64,000 bases of DNA, from NCBI GenBank assembly GCA_023101885.1, contig JALPQD010000408.1:1852019-1916018 (forward strand). Direction: 5' to 3'. Of this stretch, positions 35,276 through 45,030 are shown piece after piece; within the stretch, counting starts at the first letter, position 1; each line of letters begins with the position of its first letter. The position numbers were made by a program, and so were the translations under genes. Under the pieces are notes generated by a model. That model did no database searches and was not told the origin of the DNA. It worked only from the letters and a program-made list of their open reading frames with translations. The stretch is from Typhlomys cinereus. Taxonomy: Eukaryota > Chordata > Mammalia > Rodentia > Platacanthomyidae.

Positions 35276-36105
35276 TTGTAAAGTTTTCTAATCCTTTTAG
35301 AGTTTTGTACATGAATATAGTAAAGTTGTGATATCCCATCCCATCCTCTTTCATTCTTCCCATTACACTTCTTCTCTCCTGCTAGACTCCCTCCTATTTT
35401 CATGTCTTTTCACATGCGTGACTCACTGAGTTTTATTTGGTTTGCTTTTGCCGCCCCCTCTTCCAAGCTGTTCCCTGAACCTTGGTGATAGCAGTGGTTC
35501 AGAGATGTCCTGGTTAAGACAGAGCAGTGCAGTCAGTTATTTTCTGCATTTTGGTTATTTGTGACAATAAAGTTAACTTTTTTTTTTTTTGAAATACAAT
35601 GGTTGTAGAGGTAAAAAATGTAATGTTTCTTAAAGTTTTAGCATTCAAGCAATCGGAATCAGCTGCAATCTCATGTTTGGTCTAGAGAGAAGGTGTGGTC
35701 GCAAATGGCTCGATGTAACTGGAAGTAATGGGGCAGACACAGGCGGACCAGGGGCCACAAGAAACCAGGTGATAAAGATGCAAGGAGCAGGTCCTCAAAG
35801 GACCAACACAGAGGTGTTCCCTTGGGGTTTGACTCACCTAGGTAAAGTCCTCCTAAGGATTCGATGGAACACCAAAACCACAGTCTCTTTACTTAGGCAT
35901 GAACATTAACCGTAACTAATTGTATTCATGATCAAGTTAACTATGGGTCATTTGTTGTAAGTTATTTTCTGTTGTGGATTTTACTTCTCTTTCCTAAAGA
36001 TTTTTTCCTCTCCATTATGAAGCACGATTATTAGAACCCATTCGCTCACCTTCAGAGGTGAGAGTCAATGGGACATCCGGGAGTAGCTCTCTCTGTCCCT
36101 TCCTT
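35276..36105. other. No gene seen; unique sequence
   Basis: A T12 run lies at about 35579-35590. Short frames only. Confidence 0.5.
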
Positions 36106-36240
36106 GGAGAAGATTTGGTCATGTCCATTTGTAAAGGAAGAAATGATGGCTCAGAAGCACTTGGTAATTTCCACAGCCTGATAATTCACGTGCTAGAGTT
36201 CAGATTTGAACTCAGAGCTCTGGCTTTCCTTGGAGGACCC
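36106..36240 (-). repeat. MIR SINE fragment, antisense
   Basis: 'atttgtaaaggaagaaatga', 'tggctcagaagcacttggta' and 'gttcagatttgaactcagag' follow the second half of MIR in reverse. Confidence 0.45.
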
Positions 36241-37047
36241 AGAGTCGGGGGTGAGGCAGAACCTCCCCCACGAAAGCGCTCCATCCTGTTTTCAGTGGGC
36301 TTCCCTCCCCCACCAGTGCAGCTGCCTCTAGGGATTTAATCTCATTTGGTTTACTGCTGTGTTTGTGTGAGGTCATGGAGAAAAGAATGGGGCTTGCGAT
36401 GTACTTACCTGCTTTGTATATTCCAACCAGCCCTTTGAAAACAGTCAAGACACAAGAGCGGTGATAACAACGGGAGTTTCTAGAGGAGAGGGTCATGCAG
36501 GGCTTCCATATAGCATGTAGCCGTAATTTTGTGGGATCTCATATAAGTCTGTGAGGCAAAGGATGGTAGATTTTCTGTTTGGTTTGCTCTGGTCTTTGAA
36601 TGTCCCAGGATGAATTTTAGTAAGAGCTGACCTAAATAGAATTTGATTCTCTCTTATGGAAAATTAAAAATATCATCTCACTTTAAAGCTCCAATTTTTC
36701 ACAAACAGTGACGTCAGCACATAGAGGTGGGAGTCTGAGGGTCACTCAACATTGCCCCAGGCCTGACTCTCGGATGGGTTTCTAAGTGTCCTGGTTCTAT
36801 CTCTGTTTTTCTCTCCTTGTTTTTCCCTGTTCCCGTGTGCTCTCTTCTTCAGAGCCTCCTACTAATGACTGTATGCAGCAAATGCTGCTTTCCTCGGGCT
36901 CTCTGGGGCTGGACTCCCATCTCTTGGGAGCCTCTCATGTTTGCATTCTGGAAAGGTGAAAGCTGTCTACCTCCCGGTGCTAGCGGACACAGGAGAGGCA
37001 CATGGGTACAGCCAATAGGAGAGTCTGGCTCTCACGGTTCACATGCG
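36241..37047. other. No gene seen; unique sequence
   Basis: A consensus-like CRE half site (gtgacgtcagc) lies at 36709-36719. Short frames only. Confidence 0.5.
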
Positions 37048-37062
37048 CACGCACGCGCGCAC

Positions 37063-37110
<48 letters not shown>
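37048..37110 (+). repeat. (CG)/(CA)n microsatellite
   Basis: A short 'cacgcacgcgcgc' start leads into about 28 CA units with two TA interruptions. Confidence 0.95.
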
Positions 37111-37114
<4 letters not shown>

Positions 37115-38360
37115 AAGCAAGCCTTCTATGATAACTCCCTTCAGAAAAAAAAAAATCTCAATTTTAGCTACAAATGATTTAGACAATCTGGTTTCACTTC
37201 CTTCTCCTCTCTCACTGGACTCGGGATTGTAGCTTCAAGAGAACCACCGAGTCTGAATTAGCATCATGACGATGATCTTCGGAACATCTCTCGTTCTGCA
37301 TGGGATGCTGAGGTGCAAGCTCAGGTGGAGGTGAATGGGGTAGCCAGGTTGGGAAGGGCTCCTAAGGCAGGGATCAGAAGACACTTGCAGAGTCATTCAG
37401 TGCTGAACATGGAAAAGTTTAAGTGAGAAACAGCCACGACAAATAAAAGCAGGCCAGCCCACCCCACTGTGACATTGTTGTCCTTAATCATTGTCCTGGG
37501 GTGCTATGCGGCTTACAAAAGTTCAGACAGGAAATAAACAATATTTCAGGGGTTCCAGTAAGAAAATAATGACAGCCTTGGAGCAGCTGCAGCTCTCTGG
37601 GATTAGTGCTCTGCCCCTCCCCTCGGCCTTGGCCTCCTCCCATCCAGGGTGCTATTTGATCCTTAAAGCTTTCCATCCACACGGTTCAAGTACCTGCTTG
37701 CTGCCTTCTCATTGCCCGGCACACAAACAAACCTTAACTCACAAAGGAAAACACTGGCTTGGTGTCCCAGTGTTCCCGGGCAGGCCCAAGGTGGGGATTT
37801 CCCAGTTTGTTATGACAGGCACCTTGTTCGCCCCACCAGCTTGAGAAGCAGAGTCAGGATACAAAGCCGTGAGTCAGGCCCGCAGCATTTCAGTTTCAAC
37901 ACCCTCTCTGTAAGTGGCTGTGTAATCATCCCTGACACCCTCCACGGAAAGGTCACGGACCTGGGTAAATGATTATCTGCTGACCGGGTCACTTACCGTT
38001 CAGATTAGAATCCCTTTACAGCTTGGGTTAACTCTGGAAGGAAAACCACAGTGGGCTTCATCGCATCTTGTAGAAAAGCAGCGTCAGTTGGTGGCCAACG
38101 GCTTGGCTGGTTCCACTTAATGGAAGTTGGTATAAGTAGTCCTGCCCAATCCAAAGGCTCACTGAATGAACTGGGAACCAGATGAATGCTCACTGTGGCC
38201 TGAATTGGGAAGAAGGAAAGGAAGTAGGCATAGGCCTTCTAGAAAGAACATCAGTTCCTACTGTGCTGCTACTGCACAGATGGTATGGAGCCTCCTGTGG
38301 ACTTGCCTGCCTGCTTCCTGAGGGCTTTACTCCGTTGAGTCAGATTGAGATGGGGCCTGC
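37111..38360. other. Unique block with candidate binding sites, no gene recognised
   Basis: An NF-kappa-B-like site (ggggatttccca) lies at 37793-37804. Nuclear-receptor-like half sites are spaced at about 37952-37990 (aaggtcacggacc, gaccgggtcac). These are individual motif matches that occur often by chance. Frames of up to 117 codons have no domain. Confidence 0.35.
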
Positions 38361-38361
38361 T

Positions 38362-38475
38362 GGCCAATAAGCCTGGCTGGCTACTCAGCAGGAGGATTGC
38401 AAGTCAAAGACTTCTTGAACTACAGAATACATCTAAAGCTAGTTTGGACAACTTAGCACAACATTGTGTTTAAAA
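38362..38475 (+). repeat. B1-dID SINE, left (B1) half
   Basis: 'aagcctggctggctactcag', 'caggaggattgcaagtcaaa' and 'ctagtttggacaacttagca' match a B1-like left monomer in sense orientation. Its ID-like right half resumes at about 38845, so the element is split by another SINE. Confidence 0.6.
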
Positions 38476-38484
38476 ACATTTAAG

Positions 38485-38835
38485 AAGAGTCTGGAGAGAG
38501 AGCTCAAGTGTTTAAAGCACTTACTGCACAAGTTGAAGGACCAGAGTTCAGATTCCCAGATGTGAAAGTGCAGAGTGGGGATGGCAGGCAGCTGACCTAT
38601 AAATCCAGCCATAGAAGAGAGACTAGGGACATCCAGAGTGAACTGGCTAGCCTGAGCAGCCCTACAGTGACTTCTGAGCTTAATCAGAGACCCAGCCTCA
38701 AAACCAGAAAGTAGAAGAGCCATCAAGGTTAATTTCTGGTATCAACCCTGGGTCTCTATGCACGCGCGCGCGTGCACAAACCTACCAACATGTAACATGC
38801 ACATATGTATATCATAAACACAAATACATGGGAAA
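38485..38835 (+). repeat. B2-superfamily SINE inserted in a B1-dID
   Basis: The tRNA-like head 'tctggagagagagctcaagt' has an A-box-like start, and 'gaccagagttcagattccc' is B-box-like. The body carries 'tcagagacccagcctcaaaa' and 'ccagaaagtagaagagccat'. The tail includes a (CG)n run at 38762-38773 and A-rich DNA. Confidence 0.7.
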
Positions 38836-38844
38836 AATAAGATG

Positions 38845-38938
38845 AAATTTAGAAAGGACTGAGATTATAACTCAGTAGCAGAATGCTTGTCTGGGGTTCT
38901 CAAACCCCAGGCTTAATATCCAGAACTTAAAAAAAAAA
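38845..38938 (+). repeat. B1-dID SINE, right (ID) half
   Basis: 'ggactgagattataactcag', 'tagcagaatgcttgtctggg' and 'caggcttaatatccagaact' end in a poly(A) run. This is the ID-like right monomer that completes the element begun at 38362. Confidence 0.65.
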
Positions 38939-38982
38939 GCCACTCTCAACCCTGTCACTCTTACTGACTTTCCTCTTTGATA

Positions 38983-39803
38983 TTTTCAATTTGTCAGCAG
39001 TCACTGCTTATTAACTGACCATGTTATAAAAAAAGCTCAGGGATATATTTTAGTTCATCTTCCTAACAATGATGGTGATCTACTCTTCTTTGTTGCCAGC
39101 ATTTCCACCTTCCATGAAACAGGTTGTCTTTTTCTTCATTACACCTTCAGAGAAGGTGATTTGAAGGGCCATTAGCTTCCTTGAAGAATTTTCCAACGGT
39201 ATAGATCTCATGAATCAGATCCTCCAAGCAGATAATGCCATATTTGCCAAGAGATGGAGTATTCAATGAGTTATCCGGCAAAGCAATTCACTTCTTATTG
39301 ATGCTGCCGTAACCATGGTTGCAAAAATGACTGCCTTCAGTTTTGGGTACCCCCCATGCAAAACGTGGCTCCACAATCCTTAGCTTGTTCATTGAAGCCT
39401 TGTTAAGCTTAACAAAAGTGCTATTGTAGGTCTGGTGAAGATAAGAAGCTGCGACACCTTGAGGACTTTTGGGGTCACACCATTGATACCTCTGATTCTG
39501 ACGACAAATGGCATTTTCAGTTCTGTGGGTACATAGAAGTTGTGAGCTTTTCTTGCCATGCTAGCCATTCAAATCTCAGTCCTGTATGTCTGTCTGCGCT
39601 GCTTGTAATTGCTCTTAGTTGTTTTTTTTTTTCCACAGATAAGCTTTCTCTGCCTTTCGAAGCATCTTCAAGGCAAACATCTTTGGTAGGTGCTTTATCT
39701 TCAACCCTGCAAAATTCCTTTGCTTTTCTTAAGGGTTTTTGGCATAGCAGAAGCCTTTTTTCTTTTCAGGTACAGCCTCTATGGTTCTAGCCAGAGAAGA
39801 GGA
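38983..39803 (-). pseudogene. RPL7 (pseudogene): Processed pseudogene of ribosomal protein L7
   Basis: On the minus strand this is an intronless, nearly full-length copy of the mRNA for RPL7 (uL30), a large-subunit ribosomal protein. A 5' UTR-like stretch (ctcttctctggctagaacc) leads into the start site, where ATG has become ATA. Then come the EAVPEKK N-terminal peptide, a YRTEI block, [27 protein letters not shown] (the decayed copy has a stop in this block) and FKEAN. The frame ends at RKMN followed by TAA (minus-strand end near 39046). The 3' UTR continues to a 'gttaataagcagtgactg' region near 38990-39010. Multiple in-frame stops and frameshifts, starting within the first 40 codons, make it non-functional. 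No introns remain although the functional gene has several, which indicates L1-mediated retroposition of mRNA. A young-type L1 3' end abuts its 5' side at 39813. The source gene is elsewhere. Confidence 0.93.
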
Positions 39804-39812
39804 CTTCTTTAG

Positions 39813-40190
39813 TTTTTTTTTTATTAAAAATGTAATTATACATTTAAAAATTTTTTTACCAGTTCCCTCCCTCCCCTCTCCTCCCCCCGAACCCCCTCCT
39901 CCCCCTCCTCTCCCTCCCCATCCCCCAGTGCCTCCCCCCCAATTCCCAGAGAGTCCTTTATTGTGTACGCCTGACTCTCCACTGGGTCCTCCTCTCCGAT
40001 GACATATAAGGACCCAGTGGCATTTCCATAAGCCCTTTCTCTTGTTCCCCTTGTCAATCCCTTGCCTCCAGGGGTCTCGGTGCCTTTAGTTTTATGGCAA
40101 AGAAGAAAGGACAATGTCAACTTCAATCTCCAGTTAGACCCTTTCATTTTCCCCAAAAGAGTGAATGCTGAGCCCAACTTGTTAGCACAT
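39813..40190 (-). mobile_element. L1 LINE 3' UTR, antisense, 5'-truncated
   Basis: The plus strand starts with the mirrored poly(A) region (agttttttttttattaaaaa), passes a pyrimidine block (39865-39945) and then 'aattcccagagagtccttta', 'ctccactgggtcctcctctc'. On the minus strand it is close, roughly nine in ten bases by eye, to 60430-60660 in the L1 insertion. Both therefore derive from the same, fairly young L1 lineage. No ORF2 sequence was recognised. The proline-rich frame here is an artefact of the pyrimidine block. Confidence 0.85.
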
Positions 40191-40329
40191 AGTCTCTAAG
40201 AGGAATGTGGAAAATGGGGGATTGCTAGATGTCAAGTACAATTCGACAATTTCTTCACCAATTTCCTATAGTTTTTCTAGGTGGGATTCGTGATGTCTAC
40301 CATAATCTCCTTCATAACCAGAAGCATGT

Positions 40330-40720
40330 TATGGTAGTCAGCTTTCCATCGCTCTAATAAACTGTTGCGGTAATTAACTTATAATGAGAAAACTTTTATT
40401 GTGACCCTGCATTTCGATGGACAGTTAGTCCTGGTAAGATAGCATACTGTGGTGGGAACACATGGCAGAACGGAAGCATGGCAAAGAAACAAAAACAATG
40501 AGGAAGAGGTTAGGGTCCCACAATCCTTTTTGAGGTACACCCCCAGTGATCTAAAGACTTCCTGTGAGACCTCATCTCTTAAAGGTTCTTCCACTCCCTG
40601 GACCCAACATCATAGGCATCAGGCTCTTGCCACATGGGCCCTAAGGGCTGCTTGAAATGCAAACTGTACCACATCCTTTGTACCTGTATCCAGGACTTGA
40701 TCCCCATCTCCCTGAGGTCT
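40330..40720 (-). mobile_element. MaLR-type LTR, antisense
   Basis: The mirrored 3' end 'atggtagtcagctttccatc' and 'gctctaataaactgttgcgg' is followed by an AATAAA-mirror-like stretch (cttttattgtgaccctgc). Body blocks are 'gtggtgggaacacatggcag', 'tgtgagacctcatctctta' and 'ccacatgggccctaag'. No viral coding sequence. Confidence 0.65.
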
Positions 40721-41604
40721 GAAGTTTAGTGATTGTAAGTATCTCATTAGAAAAATTAAATGGCTATCAGCATGAAGGAAGAAATAAAAATAAACCAGAG
40801 ATTTTAAAACACTGACAAACATTGCAGGTACAACAAATATCCAGAACAATAGCATACTTTTCATTATCCATGTTCTATCATAATCCTACAATATTATTTT
40901 CCTTGTACCACTCTGGCTACTTACTCTTTGATGGACTTTTCATATCACAAAAGTTTTAAAGAAAATTAATAATAATAATACTTCAATTAATGCAGCTTAT
41001 CAAATGTCTTTGTAATTTTAATTAAATAATGATTGGAATGGATGAGTCTGTGACTCATGCAGAGGCATGCTATGTTTGAATATTCCTATCAGTTAGTGAC
41101 CTAAAAAAGTCCTCATCTGACTATATGACTATGAGTGATAAAATGTATGCTTATACTTTTGCAAGGTTGATAATGGAGGAATCCCCACAGAATGATTATC
41201 ACCTCCATAATCTCAAATCTAAATGATTTTCCATTTTCCACATATTTCCAGTGCCAGGTTTTCTGCATTTTATACTCACATACTGATAGGCTTTCATCTC
41301 TATGCTTTGTGTCATGATGCTACATGACTTGGCATTCGAGCTATAAGAGAATTTCACTGTCTCACTGTGAATAGCAATAATTGAACTATAAACAGAGGCG
41401 ACGGAAAGCCAACTAAATATATCCCATTTAACTCAAACTAAATATACCTCCGACTCAAATCATCTCAGCAGTGTTCCAAAAATACAGTGGCGAGTCTCTG
41501 CGTAAGATGTTTACAAGTGTGAGCAAAGAGAAGTCAGCGTGGAAGAGAATCTTTCCTATTACAGTTGAAGTATTCTGCTCTTGCAAAGTTTGCAAAGTTT
41601 ATTA
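40721..41604. other. AT-rich unique block, no gene recognised
   Basis: There are no frames of note. A perfect short tandem (tgcaaagttt twice) lies at 41583-41602. It lacks recognisable repeats between two LTRs of opposite orientation. Confidence 0.45.
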
Positions 41605-41935
41605 TCATCGTTTGAAACAGGCTTGTATGTTTGCATCCTAAATGTTTGGAAAAGTTGTGACTACTTCAAGAGGTGGAGCCTTGCTAGAAGAAGGTGTGCT
41701 ACAGAGAGCAGGCCTTGAACTTCGTCAGCCCTGCCCTACTTCTGCTAGTAGTCTGCTCTTGCAGTCTGCTCTCTGCTTTCTTGGCCTTCACGATGTCTTC
41801 AGTGACCTAAACCCCTCCAGTTTCTGCTGTCTTCCATGTTTTCCCACCATAATGGACCATAAGCCAAATAAATCTCTAGTTGTTTGAGTCTGAGTTTTGT
41901 CTCACAGCAGTAGAGAGAGTAACTATGACAGTTAT
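41605..41935 (+). mobile_element. MaLR-type solo LTR, sense
   Basis: This is one of the few LTRs here on the plus strand. 'gtgactacttcaagaggtgg', 'agccttgctagaagaaggtg' and 'gcaggccttgaacttcgtc' lead to 'ccaccataatggaccataag', the signal 'ccaaataaatctctag', and the end 'agagagtaactatgaca'. The order agrees with the mirrored copies at 23015, 46545 and 56850. The AATAAA at 41868-41873 could act as a polyadenylation signal for plus-strand transcripts. Confidence 0.78.
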
Positions 41936-42039
41936 GTGGCCATGCGCCCTCTGATACACTTTGTGAATCTCAAGTCAAATCTGCTCTGATCCTGTAGCAC
42001 CTGGTAGGGATAGATTTTAGGATCTTTTTTATTTAATAT

Positions 42040-42185
42040 GATTTTAGGAACTTTTATAGATCCCAAGATCCATGGATGCTCAAGTTTCTTACACAGAGTG
42101 ATGTTGCACGGGCATATACCTGTGTGCAACCTGCTTTAAAGCATTTCTTTGTTGCTTCTAATGCCTAATACAATGGCTGCACATC
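42040..42185 (+). mobile_element. MER2/Tigger-like DNA transposon relic
   Basis: 'agatccatggatgctcaagt', 'gggcatatacctgtgtgcaa' and 'cttctaatgcctaatacaat' keep the order of the placental-wide non-autonomous Tigger-type element: 'ggatgctcaagtccctgata', 'gcatataacctacgcacatc', 'acctaatacaatg'. Both terminal repeats are lost or unreadable. Confidence 0.6.
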
Positions 42186-42619
42186 ATTCATTTGCTGGGA
42201 TTTGTCTTAATATGCACCACGCAGCATATCCAAGTTTCACTTTTTGGTTCAAGTTCAACTTTGACAATCTGGCTTTTTAATGTATGGGTGCAGGCTTGCA
42301 GACACGAATGGCCTTCTGTGTCCTTTATGGAGCTTAGTTTGACGCTCGACTGCTGTTAGTTGAAGAAATTGAAAAATTAGTCTATAAAAGATAATGAAGA
42401 CAGATGAATGGAGTGATTGGAAGTGAGGTGACTGCCAGCTCTGTGTGTGTTAAGGGCATCTCTATTCCCAAACCCCCGCCTCGGGAGTGGAACCTCGGAA
42501 GTAGCCAGGCAACTGGCCCAAGGTTTGCAGAGATGCTTGAGGCCAGAGATCTATTTTTCAGGTGATGAGGGTTTTCAAAAACAGAGAGTAGTCTGTCTTT
42601 TTTAAAAACAGAAGAAAAA
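42186..42619. other. No gene seen; unique sequence
   Basis: Short frames only, with no further repeat recognised. Confidence 0.5.
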
Positions 42620-42898
42620 AAAAACCTTTATTCTCTCTGTGGGTGTGGGTGTGAGTGTGGGTGTGTGTATCAGAGGGCACTGTGTATCCTTGTGGAGGAC
42701 CAAGGGTGATTTTGGGAATCATCCTGGAATGCTTCTACCTCCTTTTTGCTTCATTCTGGGATCTCCCAGGCTCTGCCTATTAGGGCCGGAAGTACAGGCC
42801 TCCACCATTTCTGCCTGGTGTTTTTATGTGGGATCTAAACTCAGGACCTTCTGCTTGTGAGGCAGAGTTTTAACCCCTGAGCCATCTCTCCAGCCTGT
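42620..42898 (-). repeat. B2-superfamily SINE, antisense
   Basis: A poly(A)-adjacent TG-rich tail mirror (gggtgtgggtgtgagtgtgg) is followed by 'ctgggatctcccaggctctg'. The mirrored tRNA head 'aaactcaggaccttctgctt', 'gtgaggcagagttttaaccc' and 'ctgagccatctctccagcc' closes it. Near full length. Confidence 0.75.
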
Positions 42899-43150
42899 CT
42901 TGTCTTATGACAAAACAAGTAGGCAGTCTAGGTATGCCAGAGACACAGGATGAGGGGTTAGGTAGGAAGTGGGAAGGGATAATCAACAAGACATAAAAAG
43001 AGTTTAGGGAAATTTCAGGGGTCATTTGTGGGTACAAAGAACACAAAAGACTTCTGAAGCAATTCAGCCATCTATTGGTTCTGGAGGGATGTGTTACCAT
43101 GACTCAGGATGTGCCTGTTCTAAGAAGCTTCTCTGTTTAGCTCTCTTCCT

Positions 43151-43379
43151 GGGTGGGAAGGGAAAGGAAGAGGGAGAGGAAGAGGGAGAGGGGGGAGGGG
43201 GAGGAGGAAGGGGAGAGGAACAAGGGAAGGGGAAAGGAAAGGGGAAGGGGAGGGGAAGGGGGAGGGAGAGATTGGTGGGGGAGGGCGAGGAGGGGGAAGG
43301 GGAGAGGAGAAAGAAAGAGAAAGGGGGAGGGGGACAGGGAGGGAAAGGGGAGGGGGAGGTTGGTGGGGGATAAGGAGTA
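43151..43379 (+). repeat. Homopurine tract, about 230 bp
   Basis: The plus strand is almost pure G/A, built from irregular GGGGAA, GGAGGG and GAGGGG units, with only a few T (near 43272 and 43361-43363). The frames over it (Gly/Glu/Arg-rich or Pro/Ser-rich) are composition artefacts. Such tracts can form triplex or G-quadruplex structures. Confidence 0.9.
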
Positions 43380-44804
43380 GAGTGTGGACCACGAGATCCA
43401 TGTGTATCCCTCATGGCATTCTGAGCTGGGACAAGTTTGTATCCTCCATTCTCTCAACCTTGACTCTCTCTTCATTTAGACATTCAATAATCACGTACAG
43501 AGGTGTTGCTCTGTACGCCACTAGACTAAGGCTGGGGTTGAGCACATTTTCCGTCTTCCTGGAGCTCCCATTCTAGTGGGGTACATGACATATAAGAAAG
43601 CAGAAGATAGCACTCACGTACCTCAGGCAAAAACGAAGCAGGGAAGAGACGGAGGTGTGGGTGGGCTAGCTGATTTCAAGAATGTGTTTTCTTTTGAGCA
43701 GAGGAGACCTAGGAATGGGATGAAAGAAAGAAAGTTGTCCTAGCACCTAAGCAAGAGCGTTCTAAAGGAAATGGGATGCAAATGTATTCCCTGACTTCAA
43801 GAGACACATGCATGTGGCAAGGTCCAAGAGCATGCCTGCATGTGCATCAAAGAGGAAGGCATGAAGCCAAACAGGGCAGAATCCAGGTTCATAGACTGTA
43901 TCACAGGATGATTGACTAGGCAACTCAGTGGTCCCTTATTCCCATGTAACTCTGTTTTCATTGTATTATTCCATATACATGGAAAAGGTGTATAGAAGGT
44001 AACCATGATGAAACCAAACCAAACTAGCGCCAGTATCAGGTCCAGGGAATTGTGGGAGGAGCCTCGGCTCTCAAGGGAGCAATGAGATGAATGGTTTCAT
44101 ATGATTCATCCCAGGGCATACTCCAAACTGCCCAAGAAAGGGATCTAGCACCAGTCATATAGAGATGACCATTGTAATAATGAAGACCTCTTGGGTATTC
44201 CAAGGGATGGCTGAAGCAGCAAAAAGGTCAATTAAAGGATCGTTGCAAGAGGTCAGGCCAGAGAATAGTCCATAACTCGAAGGCAGAGCAGGGAAAGCTT
44301 GTTGAGCGATTGGATGACAGTATAGGGAAGTGGGAGGACAGTTCTGTCATTTGTGGAGACGGGAAGGACGAGAAAGAAAATAGATTTTGCGGAGAAAGGT
44401 CAAAGGTTTTATTCGGCTATGTTATGTTCACAATACCTAGTGGCGTGTTGAGTCACAGTGAGACATCAAGCAGGAATCGGGAATCCCAAGGAAGAAATCG
44501 GAGCTGTGTTTAAATATTATCAGTTTTTATCAGCTCCTGTGGCATTAGCAGTCAGGCAAATGCACTCCTCAGAACTCGCCCAAGACACTGTGAGAGGATG
44601 ACGAGCTGTCCTCTAAAACTTCTTACTCCACGTAGAAGAGCCATTGGCAGTTGTCCTCAGGGCTTATTTCTCAGCCTTTTGCGATGAGGCCAAAGAGTCA
44701 TGGTGAATGTCGCATTCGGGCCAAGACATTGTTCAGGTGCATCTTACTGACATTCTCTCTTCTCTGTCTAGCTGCCTAGGCACAGATGAAGATGAATCCG
44801 TTGG
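43380..44804. other. No gene seen; possible ancient repeat
   Basis: At about 43480-43600, 'acattcaataatcacgtaca' followed by 'ggagctcccattctagtggg' resembles an old mammalian dispersed repeat that I cannot name. The remainder is unique with short frames. Confidence 0.45.
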
Positions 44805-45030
44805 GGAGTATTTCTCAATCTTGGTGCGATTGCTACATTGGGCCAGGAAACTGTGCCTGTGGGGACTGTGTGATATGTGGTAGGATTCGTAACTGTAACC
44901 TGGTCTCAGCCTCGCAGGTGTCAAGAATACCCTTTGTTAGTGACAATCAGAAGTATCGCCAGACAATGACAAATGTCCCTCAGGGTGCCAAAACACTCTC
45001 AGTTGTGAGCCACTACCCCAGGGTGGTGAA
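44805..45030 (-). mobile_element. MER5A hAT-Charlie MITE, antisense
   Basis: The plus strand reads 'gtatttctcaatcttggtgc', 'gattgctacattgggccagg', 'tggggactgtgtgatatgtg', then 'gccagacaatgacaaatgtc', 'cctcagggtgccaaaacact', 'ctcagttgtgagccacta'. This is the full mirrored MER5A layout, including both ends. The element is non-autonomous and encodes nothing. The 115-codon frame across it (44786-45133) is incidental. Confidence 0.78.

Noticed and set aside
39781..40177. Proline-rich frame (+) and Gly/Glu-rich frame (-)
   Set aside because: They translate the polypurine block of an L1 3' UTR, not a coding region.
43026..43475. Overlapping Gly/Glu/Arg-rich and Pro/Ser-rich frames on both strands
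   Set aside because: All arise from the homopurine/homopyrimidine tract, which contains no stop codons by composition.
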